From: Marmoricola sp.
Lineage (GTDB): Bacteria > Actinomycetota > Actinomycetes > Propionibacteriales > Nocardioidaceae
Direction: 5' to 3'
Length of the DNA stretch: 38,956 nt
Assembly (NCBI RefSeq): GCF_025965215.1
Contig: NZ_JAOPXI010000081.1
Location: forward strand, 1-38,956
The notes beneath the pieces are model-generated. The model was not told the DNA's origin and ran no database searches. It saw only the letters and a list, made by a program, of their open reading frames with translations. Shown here piece by piece: positions 7,769 through 15,291 of this stretch (position 1 is its first letter; every line of letters begins with the position of its first letter). Position numbers and translations under genes: made by a program.

Positions 7769-8194
7769 TCAGCGACGGCTGGCGTCTGCGAGATCGCCAC
7801 GGACCAGACCGGTACCGGGCAACGCCTGCGCCGGGTCCGACCCGGTCCCGATGATCGCGTTGTCGGCGTCGACGAAGACGACGTGCGGCTGGAACTCACG
7901 AGCCTGCGCGGTCTCCATCTGGCCGTAGGCGATCAGGATCACCACGTCACCCGGGTGCACCAGACGGGCTGCGGCGCCGTTGATGCCGAGGATGCCGGAG
8001 CCGCGCTCCCCCGCGATCGTGTAGGTCTCCAGCCGGGCTCCGTTGGTGACGTCGACGATGTGCACCAGTTCGCCGGCGAGGAGATCTGCCGCATCGAGCA
8101 GGTCTTCGTCCACGGTGACCGAGCCGACGTAGTGCAGGTCGGCCTGGGTCACGGTGGCGCGGTGGATCTTGCTCTTCATCATCGTGCGCAACAT
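7769..8194 (-). CDS. panD: Aspartate 1-decarboxylase precursor
   Basis: The 141-aa pro-enzyme makes beta-alanine from aspartate for pantothenate. It cleaves itself between G24 and S25 ([10 protein letters not shown]), and S25 becomes the pyruvoyl cofactor; the numbering from the chosen ATG at 8194 agrees with the well-studied enzymes. The conserved [17 protein letters not shown] and GINGAAARL segments are present. The start codon overlaps the panC stop by one base (TGATG). Confidence 0.97.
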   Translation of the reverse strand: MLRTMMKSKIHRATVTQADLHYVGSVTVDEDLLDAADLLAGELVHIVDVTNGARLETYTIAGERGSGILGINGAAARLVHPGDVVILIAYGQMETAQAREFQPHVVFVDADNAIIGTGSDPAQALPGTGLVRGDLADASRR

Positions 8195-9081
8195 CAGGTC
8201 ATGCCTCCGAGGGTGGTGAGGGCGGTGTACTGCGGGGTGAGCACGAGGGCGATGTTGTCGATCAGGCGAGTGCTGCCCACCCGGGCTGCGACCAGCAGGC
8301 GCGCTTCGCCGGACTCGGGGACCGGGCCGAGATCCGGTGCAGTCAGCTCGAGGTAGTCGACCTCGACACCGTCGCTGTCATCGAGGACGTCGGTGGCCGC
8401 CTGCAGTGCCGCTGCCGCCGAACCTGCCGCATTGCGTGCCGAGAACAGCGCCGCGGACAGGGCAACGGCCCGCCGACGCTCATCGACGTCGAGGAAACGG
8501 TTCCGGCTCGAACGTGCCAGGCCGTCAGGCTCGCGCACGGTCTCAGCCCCGATCACCTCGACGCCCAGGCACAGGTCGGCCACCATGCGGCGTACGAGGG
8601 TGAGCTGCTGGTAGTCCTTCTCACCGAACACGGCGACATCGGGTCGGACGAGCCCGAGGAGCTTGGCGACCACGGTCAGCACGCCGGCGAAGTGTCCCGG
8701 CCGCGAGCTGCCCTCGAGGATCTCGGCCAGCGGGCCCGGCGCCACTGTGACCTGGGGCTCGCCACCGGGGTAGACCTCGTCGACCCCGGGGGTGAAGACG
8801 ATGTCCGCGCCGGCCACCGCGCACGCCTCCAGGTCGGCCGCCAGCGTCCGCGGGTACCGGTCGAGGTCCTCACCGGGCGCGAACTGCAACGGGTTGACGA
8901 AGATCGAGACGACAACGGCGCCCTCGGGCCCGACTTCGTCGCGAGCGCGCTCGATCAGCGCGAGGTGCCCGTCGTGCAGCGCCCCCATGGTCGGCACGAA
9001 CGCGACGCGGCCGGTGCTGCGCTCGGCGAGCGCGCTTCGCAGGTCCGCGCGGGAATCGGCGCGGGCGAGGGTCGACCTCAC
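8194..9081 (-). CDS. panC: Pantothenate synthetase
   Basis: The 295-aa enzyme joins pantoate and beta-alanine with [14 protein letters not shown] holds the HIGH-type nucleotide motif; [31 protein letters not shown] and a SSRN loop in place of the usual SSRNxYL are seen. The GTG at 9081 ([10 protein letters not shown]) is chosen because it overlaps the stop of the DUF2520 gene as GTGA and gives normal family length. The open frame runs on to 9510, but that extension is only antisense reading of the neighbour frame. Confidence 0.95.
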   Translation of the reverse strand: MRSTLARADSRADLRSALAERSTGRVAFVPTMGALHDGHLALIERARDEVGPEGAVVVSIFVNPLQFAPGEDLDRYPRTLAADLEACAVAGADIVFTPGVDEVYPGGEPQVTVAPGPLAEILEGSSRPGHFAGVLTVVAKLLGLVRPDVAVFGEKDYQQLTLVRRMVADLCLGVEVIGAETVREPDGLARSSRNRFLDVDERRRAVALSAALFSARNAAGSAAAALQAATDVLDDSDGVEVDYLELTAPDLGPVPESGEARLLVAARVGSTRLIDNIALVLTPQYTALTTLGGMT

Positions 9082-9992
9082 TGGTGCTCGGTCCGTTGGC
9101 CGCGGGTGAGGTGCGGCTCTTCGACGCGGGCCAGCGCCTCGTCGAGGAGCCGGACGATCTTGACCGCGCGGATCGGCATCAGGCGGCCGTCCAGCACCGC
9201 CCGGTCGGCAGTGGCCTTGGCCATCGCGACGTACGAAGGGATCGTGGCCGGGGCGGTCTCGCCGATGCCGGCCAGATGGGCGCGCACGGTGTTGACGTCG
9301 CCGCGGACGATCGGACCGGTCAGCGCCGCGTCCCCGGCGACCAGGGCGTTGTCCAACGCTGCGGAAAGAAGCGGGCGCAGGGTGGCGGCCGGGTCCTCGG
9401 CGCCCGAGGCCGCAAGCAGCTCCATGGCTTGGGCGACCAAGGTCACCAGGTGGTTCGCGCCGTGCGCGAGCCCCGCGTGGTACAGCGCCCGCTTGTCCTC
9501 GGCCACCCACATGGCCACTCCACCGAGATCGGCGATCAGGCCCTCGGCAACCCCTCGGTCCTCCACGCCGACGGTCGTGCCGAAGACGCAGCCGCGCAGC
9601 CGCTCGAGGTCGACAGCGGTCCCGGTGAAGGTCATCGCCGGGTGCATCGCGATCGGGTGCGCGCCGACCGAGGCGGCGATGTCGAGCACAGCCAGGCCGT
9701 GGCGGCCCGAGGTGTGGCAGACGTAGTGGCCTTCGCGGATCGCACCGGCGCCGACCATCGTGGTCACGACGTTCTCGAGCATGTCGTCCGGAACGGTCAG
9801 CAGGAGCAGGTCGCAGGAGCGCGCGACATCGGTCGGCTTCGCGATCCCGACACCGGGCAGCAGCGTGGAGACGCGTGTCCGTGACGCCGTCGACTCACCG
9901 GCCGCGGACACGATCTCGTGACCAGCAGCGCGCAGCGCAGCAGCAAGAACAGCGCCGACCCGGCCGGCGCCAACAACCCCGATACGGGTCAT
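9078..9992 (-). CDS. Rossmann-like/DUF2520 protein, possible ketopantoate reductase
   Basis: The 304-aa protein starts with a dinucleotide-binding motif ([10 protein letters not shown], residues 4-13), carries a central [10 protein letters not shown] segment, and has a helical C-terminal half of the DUF2520 type ([20 protein letters not shown]). In mycobacteria the equivalent gene also sits directly before panC. Neither panB nor panE is in the window. Its fold and its place beside panC and panD suggest that it reduces ketopantoate to pantoate, as proposed for the PanG class; this is inference. It is the first gene of the pan-nad-coaX operon, with 112 bp of non-coding DNA before it. Confidence 0.85.
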   Translation of the reverse strand: MTRIGVVGAGRVGAVLAAALRAAGHEIVSAAGESTASRTRVSTLLPGVGIAKPTDVARSCDLLLLTVPDDMLENVVTTMVGAGAIREGHYVCHTSGRHGLAVLDIAASVGAHPIAMHPAMTFTGTAVDLERLRGCVFGTTVGVEDRGVAEGLIADLGGVAMWVAEDKRALYHAGLAHGANHLVTLVAQAMELLAASGAEDPAATLRPLLSAALDNALVAGDAALTGPIVRGDVNTVRAHLAGIGETAPATIPSYVAMAKATADRAVLDGRLMPIRAVKIVRLLDEALARVEEPHLTRGQRTEHQ

Positions 9993-10067
9993 GTGGGCTC
10001 ATCGCCTTTCGTTGCAGTCCCGCGGGTACCGCACTACTCAATGACACCAGAAGCCTACGTCGCTCGG

Positions 10068-10091
10068 GCTCCGGGCGGTAACCCCCGGAGC
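10068..10091 (-). terminator. Hairpin after the island's leftward operon
   Basis: Perfect 8-bp arms GCTCCGGG and CCCGGAGC around an 8-nt loop, 14 bp past the stop of the 112-aa gene. No T-run follows on the minus strand, so it is not a classical intrinsic terminator. It lies between the island operon and the pan operon. Confidence 0.45.
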
Positions 10092-10104
10092 AGGGTGGCG
10101 TGTG

Positions 10105-10443
10105 TCACAGGACCGAGACCGTGACTCCGTCGAGCTCGACCGTCCGGGCCTCCCCCGGCGCATCCAGCCCCGTCGACCGCAGGTGCACGGCGATCGGCAC
10201 GCCGGCCCGTTTCGCGGCGCACTCGGTACGGGTCCAGCGCGCCCAGAAGTCCCCGGTGCCGTACCGGGCCGCCAGCGCGGCCGGCACCTCCTGGTCACTC
10301 AGCTCGGCATCGATCACGACACCAGGAGCGCCGTACCAGCCGACCGCCCGACCGTCGGCCAGGTACGACCTGGTCTCCGCGCCCGCCAGCTCGGCCGGGG
10401 TCCCGATCCGCAGCCAGGCGACGAGCTCAGATGGAGCCGGCAC
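10105..10443 (-). CDS. Small phosphopantetheinyl-transferase-like protein
   Basis: This 112-aa protein is not recognised with certainty. Two pieces resemble the holo-ACP synthase superfamily: GVVIDAELS (about residues 40-48, like GVDIE) and FWARWTRTECAAKRAGVP (about 66-83, like W-T-x-K-E-A-x-x-K). These are the magnesium- and CoA-binding motifs. The distance between them is shorter than usual and the second motif has Arg for Lys. The gene is last in a leftward operon with an ACP, so a role in adding the 4'-phosphopantetheine arm fits. The GTG start lies 17 nt inside the end of the reductase gene. Without the context I would call it hypothetical. Confidence 0.6.
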   Translation of the reverse strand: MPAPSELVAWLRIGTPAELAGAETRSYLADGRAVGWYGAPGVVIDAELSDQEVPAALAARYGTGDFWARWTRTECAAKRAGVPIAVHLRSTGLDAPGEARTVELDGVTVSVL

Positions 10444-11185
10444 CGTCGATCACGATCGCCTGGCCGTTGATGTTGGTCTCCTCCAGCAGCAGCATCCGCA
10501 CCACCGGGACGACCTCCTCGGGGGTCGTCAACCGGCCCGACGGGGTCCGACGCAGGATGGCGTCGAGCTGGGTCGGACCCAGGACCGCGGACATCTCGGA
10601 AGCGAAGAACCCGGGCGCGACGGCGTTCGCGAGCACCCGTCCGGAGAACTCCCGCGCGATCGAGCGCGTGGCGCCGTCGAGTCCGGCCTTGGTCGCCGAG
10701 TAGGCGACGAGCCCCGGGTACCCGCGCTGGCCGCAGATCGAGGTGATGTTGACGAGGCGACCACGTCGGCCCTTGCCGAGCAGCCTGCGCAGCCAGAACC
10801 GGGTCAGCACCAGCGGTGCCGTCAGGTTGGTGGCGATGATCTGCTCGATCCGGTCCGTCGGCGTGTGCACGTGCAGCGAGTCCTGGCCGATCGCGGCGTT
10901 GTTGACCAGCGCGTCGATGACGCCGAGCTTCGCCTCGACCTCCTTGACGAACGCCTGGCAGGCGCTGTCGTGGGTGATGTCGACCGAGCCGACGTGGCTG
11001 GTCGTCGGATAGGCCGCCGCGAGCGCTTCCAGCTCGGGCGTGACGGTGCGCGCGAACGCGGCCACCTTCAGGCCGCGGCCCAGCAGGTCGGTGACCATCG
11101 CCAGGCCCAGGCCGCGGGAGGCGCCCGAGATCAGGACGACCGTTGCCGGCGGAACCGGGGTGAGCTCGTGTGAGGACTCAGACAT
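10427..11185 (-). CDS. Short-chain dehydrogenase/reductase, FabG-like
   Basis: The 252-aa protein is a classical SDR: SGASRGLG (20-27) binds NAD(P), NNAA (95-98) is the structural motif, and N120, S149, Y162 and K166 form the catalytic tetrad. The C-terminal INGQAIVIDGAGSI is typical of FabG-like enzymes. It is encoded between an acyl-activating enzyme and a PPTase-like protein, in the operon headed by an ACP, so the likely substrate is a 3-oxoacyl group on that ACP, reduced to a 3-hydroxyacyl group; this is inference. The start overlaps the ligase gene by 8 nt. Confidence 0.88.
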   Translation of the reverse strand: MSESSHELTPVPPATVVLISGASRGLGLAMVTDLLGRGLKVAAFARTVTPELEALAAAYPTTSHVGSVDITHDSACQAFVKEVEAKLGVIDALVNNAAIGQDSLHVHTPTDRIEQIIATNLTAPLVLTRFWLRRLLGKGRRGRLVNITSICGQRGYPGLVAYSATKAGLDGATRSIAREFSGRVLANAVAPGFFASEMSAVLGPTQLDAILRRTPSGRLTTPEEVVPVVRMLLLEETNINGQAIVIDGAGSI

Positions 11186-12404
11186 CGCTCTTCAGCGTCT
11201 CCTTCGCCGGAATCTCTTCCAGCAGCTTGATCATCCGCGGCACGCCGTAGTCGGGAAGCCGGTCCGCGGACCACACCTTGAGCGCCTCGACGGCCTCGGG
11301 CGCGGCCGTCTCGCCCGAGGTGAGGACGACCTCGGCAACCACCAGGTTCCCGACCAGTGGGGACTTCCGGCCCCGGACGTGGGCCCAGGCGACGTCGGGG
11401 TGGCTGGTGAGCACGCCCCGTACGACGCCGGCCGAGACCTTCGCGCCGCCCACGTTGATCTCGTCGCTGTCGATCCTGCCGGTGATCACCACCCGCCCGT
11501 CGGCGATGACGACGGCATCCCCGGTGCGCACGGCCCCGTCCAGGCCCGCGCCGTGGTGCGGCGAGCTGATCACCAGCTCGTCGCCCTCGACGAAGAGGCG
11601 GGGGCGGTCCGGAGCGTCACGGTCGAGCCACTCGACCGGGAACCCGGCCCGGCCGTCGTGCACCACGATCGAGGCTCCGAGCTCGGAGGACGCGTAGATC
11701 CAGGAGATGCGGGCGTCGGGGAAGAAGGTGCTGAGCTGGTCGAGGACGGCCTGGTCGACGGGCTCGCCGCCGAGGCTGATCTGCTGCAGCGGTACGTCGG
11801 CCAGCCGGTCCTTGTGCGCCATCATCGTCTGGCGCCAGAACGTCGGAGTACCGGATGCCGCGGTCACGCCGTACTCGATGCCCGCGGCGACCCAGCTGTC
11901 CAGGTCGGACGGGTCGACGACGACCAGGTCCTGGCCGGCAGACCCGAGGGCGAGCGTGACCACCTGCCACCAGGCGTAGGTGCCCGGCGAGTACGGGCAC
12001 AGCCAGGTCCGCGGGGACATCTCGCCCGACACGGTGGTGAGCGAGGCGAGGGTGTGGCCGATCTGCTTGGGGCGACCGGTCGAGCCCGAGGTCAGCAACC
12101 AGAGCCGTCCGTCCTGCGCAGGACGTGGCGACAGGGCCGCTTCGACGCCCCCGTCGGGATCGACGATCGCGAACCCTGAGCTGCGCAGCTCGGTGCGCAG
12201 GGACTGCTCCATCCGGCCGGCCGCGACCACGAGGAACTCGGCACCGGTCTCGGCGTGTGCCTTCACCGACGGCAGGGCGGCGAACGAGGAGTCGACGACG
12301 ATCGCCGCCGGCGCAGGGATCTCGACGTGGGGCAGGTCCGCCCAGGTCGTGGTCCGGCCGCTGCGGACGTCGATCAGGCGGTTGGTCGAGGCCGCGCCGT
12401 TCAC
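11178..12404 (-). CDS. Adenylate-forming acyl-ACP/CoA ligase, short form
   Basis: The 408-aa protein belongs to the ANL superfamily. TSGSTGRPK (105-113) is the P-loop-like A3 motif; RTGDAVVI and ITGRIDSDEINVGG are A7/A8; the last residues, ETLKSDV, supply the A10 lysine (K405). It is about 100 residues shorter than usual, missing most of the N-terminal subdomain. It should activate a carboxylic acid as acyl-AMP and pass it to a thiol. The neighbouring ACP, whose stop overlaps its GTG start by 4 nt, is the obvious acceptor. The acid cannot be read from the sequence. Confidence 0.87.
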   Translation of the reverse strand: MNGAASTNRLIDVRSGRTTTWADLPHVEIPAPAAIVVDSSFAALPSVKAHAETGAEFLVVAAGRMEQSLRTELRSSGFAIVDPDGGVEAALSPRPAQDGRLWLLTSGSTGRPKQIGHTLASLTTVSGEMSPRTWLCPYSPGTYAWWQVVTLALGSAGQDLVVVDPSDLDSWVAAGIEYGVTAASGTPTFWRQTMMAHKDRLADVPLQQISLGGEPVDQAVLDQLSTFFPDARISWIYASSELGASIVVHDGRAGFPVEWLDRDAPDRPRLFVEGDELVISSPHHGAGLDGAVRTGDAVVIADGRVVITGRIDSDEINVGGAKVSAGVVRGVLTSHPDVAWAHVRGRKSPLVGNLVVAEVVLTSGETAAPEAVEALKVWSADRLPDYGVPRMIKLLEEIPAKETLKSDV

Positions 12405-12652
12405 TGGTCCTGGATCTCGGTGAGCAGGTCGAGCACGTCGGCGATCGTGGTGATCTGGCGCAGTCCGGCGGCCTCGAAGTTGAGCTCGGCGTCGATCTCG
12501 TCCTCGACCCGCAGGGCCAGCTCGCTGAAGTCCAGCGAGCGGAACCCGATGTCGGCGAGCAGCGCTCCGTCGTCGTCGGGAAGGGCCTTGCCAGCGGTGG
12601 CGAGGACCTCGCCCATCAGGGCGCGCAACTGCTCGCGGGACACGGAACTCAT
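12401..12652 (-). CDS. Acyl carrier protein
   Basis: The 83-aa ACP carries the phosphopantetheine attachment site GFRSLDFSEL; S39 is the modified serine. The helical ACP fold and acidic second helix are clear. Family identity is good, but it is a stand-alone copy in a glycan island, not beside fatty-acid genes. The ATG at 12652 has no Shine-Dalgarno; TAGTCT lies 7 nt upstream, so the transcript is probably leaderless. The open frame continues upstream to 12991, but that part is antisense to the PseH-like gene and is rejected. It heads the operon ACP, ligase, reductase, PPTase-like protein. Confidence 0.92.
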   Translation of the reverse strand: MSSVSREQLRALMGEVLATAGKALPDDDGALLADIGFRSLDFSELALRVEDEIDAELNFEAAGLRQITTIADVLDLLTEIQDQ

Positions 12653-12659
12653 GGCAGGG

Positions 12660-12665
12660 AGACTA
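12660..12665 (-). promoter_or_regulatory. Putative -10 element of the ACP operon (leaderless)
   Basis: TAGTCT on the minus strand, 7 nt before the ACP start codon. The surrounding string GTAGTCTC...TGCC-start recurs at the glycosyltransferase gene starting at 17074. Confidence 0.55.
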
Positions 12666-12728
12666 CCGTTGGCATGCTTCACCAGGACTACCCGACCGCA
12701 CCCGCCGAGACTGCCGAGGAGTGAACCG

Positions 12729-13253
12729 ATGCTGCGTCCCGTTGCGGACACCGACGTCGAGCCGATGCGCGAGTGGCGCAACCAGCCGGCGAACCGTGCG
12801 GTCAGCATCGCCCAGCACGAGATCGGTCCCGGCGAGCACCTGGCGTGGTGGTCCCGGGTCAAGGACGATCCGACCCGGCGGGTCCTGGTGTTCACCCAGT
12901 CGGACCGGCCGCTGGGCATCGTGACCTTCTTCGACCTCGAGCTCGCCGGTCCCGGGCCCCGCTCGGGCTCGTGGGGCTTCTTCCTCGACAACGAGACCGT
13001 GACCGCCGAGGGCGTCTCGATGACGGCCTGGATCGCGGTGATGAAGGATGCGACGGCGTACGCCTTCGACGAGCTCGGCCTGGACGTGCTTCATGCCGAG
13101 GTGCACGAGGACAATGCCGCCGTGCGGCAGATGAACCGGAGGTTCCGCTTCACCGAGGGCGAGCCCGAGACCAAGGCCGACGGCCGCGTCTTCTTCCCGA
13201 TCACGCTGCGACGCGAGGACCGTCGCACCCCGAGCACGAGAGGCCAGCAGTGA
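12729..13253 (+). CDS. pseH: GNAT N-acyltransferase, PseH-like
   Basis: The 174-aa GNAT protein has the opening LRPVADTDVEPMREWRNQP seen in PseH-type amino-sugar acetyltransferases, a central beta strand PLGIVTFFDLEL, and the acyl-CoA-binding region VLHAEVHEDNAAVRQMNRRF. PseH acetylates the 4-amino group of UDP-4-amino-4,6-dideoxy-beta-L-AltNAc. ATG 12729 follows GAGGAG (12716-12721) by 7 nt. It overlaps pseI by GTGA. The divergent ACP operon starts 76 bp away. An acyl donor other than acetyl-CoA is possible but unproven. Confidence 0.85.
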   Translation: MLRPVADTDVEPMREWRNQPANRAVSIAQHEIGPGEHLAWWSRVKDDPTRRVLVFTQSDRPLGIVTFFDLELAGPGPRSGSWGFFLDNETVTAEGVSMTAWIAVMKDATAYAFDELGLDVLHAEVHEDNAAVRQMNRRFRFTEGEPETKADGRVFFPITLRREDRRTPSTRGQQ

Positions 13254-14341
13254 GCCCCCAGAAGAGCGGCCAGAAGAGCGCCGGCACGATCACCGTTGCC
13301 GGACCGCGCGGCCCGGTCAGCATCGGAGCCGACCACGAGCCGTTCGTGATCGCCGAGATGTCGGGCAACCACAACGGCGACCTCGAGCGCGCCCTCGACA
13401 TCGTCAGGGCGGCCGCTGAGACCGGTGCGCACGCCGTGAAGATCCAGACCTACACCGCCGACACGATCACCCTTGACGTGGACTCGCCACGCTTCCGGCT
13501 CAGCGCCGATCACCCACTGTGGCCCAACCGTCGGCTCTACGACCTGTACACCGAGGCCCACACGCCGTGGGATTGGCACGAGCCGATCTTCTCCCTGGCG
13601 AACGAGCTCGGGCTGATCGCGTTCAGCGCTCCCTTCGATCCCACCGCGGTCGACTTCCTCGTCGGACTCGGCGTGCCCCTGATGAAGCAGGCCTCCAGCG
13701 AGATCACCGACCTGCCCCTGATCCGGGCCATCGCCGGGACCGGGCTGCCGACGATCATCTCGACCGGCACGGCCACCCTGGGCGAGATCGACGCTGCCCT
13801 GCGCGCTGCCCGGCAGACCGGCAACGAGGACGTGGTGGTGCTGTCCTGCACGGCCTCCTACCCTGCTCCTCCCGAGGTCTCGAACCTGCGCGGCATCCCG
13901 GTCCTGCGCGACGGCCTGGACGTGCAGGTCGGACTGTCCGACCACACCCTGGGGATCGGAGCGTCCGTCGCCGCCGTCGCCCTCGGCGCCACGGTGATCG
14001 AGAAGCACCTGACCCTGGACCGCGCCGATGGCGGCGTCGACGCCGACTTCTCCCTCGACCCGGGCGAGTTCGCCGCGCTGGTCACCGAGACCCGGATCGC
14101 CTGGCAGGCGATGGGTGAGGCCACGGTCGGGCCGAAGGAGATCGAGGCCGAGGGCCTGCGGTTCCGGCGCTCGCTGTTCGTGACGCGGGACGTGAAGGCC
14201 GGCGAGCTCGTCGGTCCCGACAACGTGCGGTCGGTGCGACCCGCTGACGGGATGCCCCCGGACTCGTTCCGCGACATCGAGGGCCGGGTGTTCCGGGTGG
14301 ACGTCGAGATGGGGACGCCGATGTCCCTGGACCTGCTCTAG
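13250..14341 (+). CDS. pseI: Pseudaminic acid synthase
   Basis: The 363-aa protein condenses phosphoenolpyruvate with the deacetylated 6-deoxy-AltdiNAc to form pseudaminic acid. The NeuB barrel opens with FVIAEMSGNHNGDLERALDIV and continues HAVKIQTYTADTITLD, which is closer to PseI than to sialate or legionaminate synthases. FSAPFDPTAVDFL, ISTGTATLGEI and GLSDHTLG are core segments. A C-terminal SAF antifreeze-like domain follows (RRSLFVTRDVKAGELV). GTG 13250 overlaps the pseH stop. Its TAG stop shares the tetramer CTAG with the stop of the convergent gene. Confidence 0.93.
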   Translation: MSPQKSGQKSAGTITVAGPRGPVSIGADHEPFVIAEMSGNHNGDLERALDIVRAAAETGAHAVKIQTYTADTITLDVDSPRFRLSADHPLWPNRRLYDLYTEAHTPWDWHEPIFSLANELGLIAFSAPFDPTAVDFLVGLGVPLMKQASSEITDLPLIRAIAGTGLPTIISTGTATLGEIDAALRAARQTGNEDVVVLSCTASYPAPPEVSNLRGIPVLRDGLDVQVGLSDHTLGIGASVAAVALGATVIEKHLTLDRADGGVDADFSLDPGEFAALVTETRIAWQAMGEATVGPKEIEAEGLRFRRSLFVTRDVKAGELVGPDNVRSVRPADGMPPDSFRDIEGRVFRVDVEMGTPMSLDLL

Positions 14342-15291
14342 CTGATCCGCACGGCCCAATCGCGCCGGGCACCTGCCGCCGCCTGGCCCGCGCGCCGGGG
14401 CCGCACCTGCACCGGGCCCTTCAGCGCCGGCAGGTCGGCCCGACCCGGCGCGATCCGCACACCGGGAACCGCCTGACCCGCGAGGTCACGAACCTCGAGG
14501 TCGATGTCGCCCTTGGTGGGCAGAAGCCGACGGAGCAGAGCGGCGCGACGTCCACCGCGGGCGGCCTCGGTGACCTCGACGGTGACCGCTGAGTCTCCCG
14601 ACCCAGGGTTGACGACGAAGTATCCCGTCTCGGCCATGGCCCGAGCGCCACGGGCGTCGTGGCGGCCGGAAGCCACGTGTGCCCGGAACGAGTCGTCGAG
14701 ACCCGGTTCGACGGTCACGCTGGTCACCGCGACCCCCACGGCGCCGTCGACCATCCGGCTCGCGAGTCCCCAGTCCCCGCCGACCGGCGAGGAATCGATC
14801 CCGATCAGCACCAGATCCCCCGCGGACAGGAGCTCGGCAGGGACCTGGAAGGTCACTTCGTCCTGCGTAGCAGCGAGATCGCGACGGACACCGAGCACCA
14901 TCACAGCCATCGGGACGCCCTGGGCACTGATCGTCAGGGTGCGGTGGCGCCCTGATACGTCCGGGGTCTGGAGCTTGCTCTCGTCGACCTCCTGCCTCAA
15001 GCTCGGCCACAACCCGCTGATGTGCCGGTGCCACATCTGGGTCGCGCGCTCATCGACCACCAGGCCCAGCCTCACGGTCACACCCTCGCCGGGACGGTCG
15101 ACGTGGAACCCGATCAGAGCAGTCGGTCGCAGGATCCGAAGCAGCCTCTTGGGCGCGTTCTCTGCGCCGTCCATCAACGCCAGCAGATCCCGGTTGGCGC
15201 GCTCGATGACCGCCGGTAACTCCACAACGGGCGCAGGGTCGTCGAACATCGTGTCCAGTCGGAGCGAGACAAGGTCGTAGTTCGGCCTCAT
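14338..15291 (-). CDS. Hypothetical beta-rich protein of the glycan island
   Basis: I do not recognise this 317-aa protein. It has no signal peptide or membrane segment. Residues 1-95 are mixed; the middle looks like alternating beta strands (for example LTISAQGVPMAVMVLGV and VTFQVPAELLSAGDLVLIGID); the C-terminal 60 residues are basic. ATG 15291 overlaps the stop of the 557-aa glycosyltransferase-like gene by ATGA, so the two are co-translated and probably work together, for instance as an accessory beta-sandwich to the transferase (inference). The open frame extends to 15495, inside the upstream gene, and that part is rejected. Confidence 0.75.
   Translation of the reverse strand: MRPNYDLVSLRLDTMFDDPAPVVELPAVIERANRDLLALMDGAENAPKRLLRILRPTALIGFHVDRPGEGVTVRLGLVVDERATQMWHRHISGLWPSLRQEVDESKLQTPDVSGRHRTLTISAQGVPMAVMVLGVRRDLAATQDEVTFQVPAELLSAGDLVLIGIDSSPVGGDWGLASRMVDGAVGVAVTSVTVEPGLDDSFRAHVASGRHDARGARAMAETGYFVVNPGSGDSAVTVEVTEAARGGRRAALLRRLLPTKGDIDLEVRDLAGQAVPGVRIAPGRADLPALKGPVQVRPRRAGQAAAGARRDWAVRIS

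Noticed and set aside
4343-7928. Rightward open frames opposite coaX, nadC and nadB
   Set aside because: They have no recognisable motifs and lie wholly antisense to certain genes.
9082-9510. N-terminal extension of PanC
   Set aside because: It overlaps the DUF2520 gene in another frame; the GTGA overlap start at 9081 gives the family length.
12653-12991. N-terminal extension of the ACP
   Set aside because: The extra part is antisense to the PseH-like gene and the normal ACP length starts at 12652.
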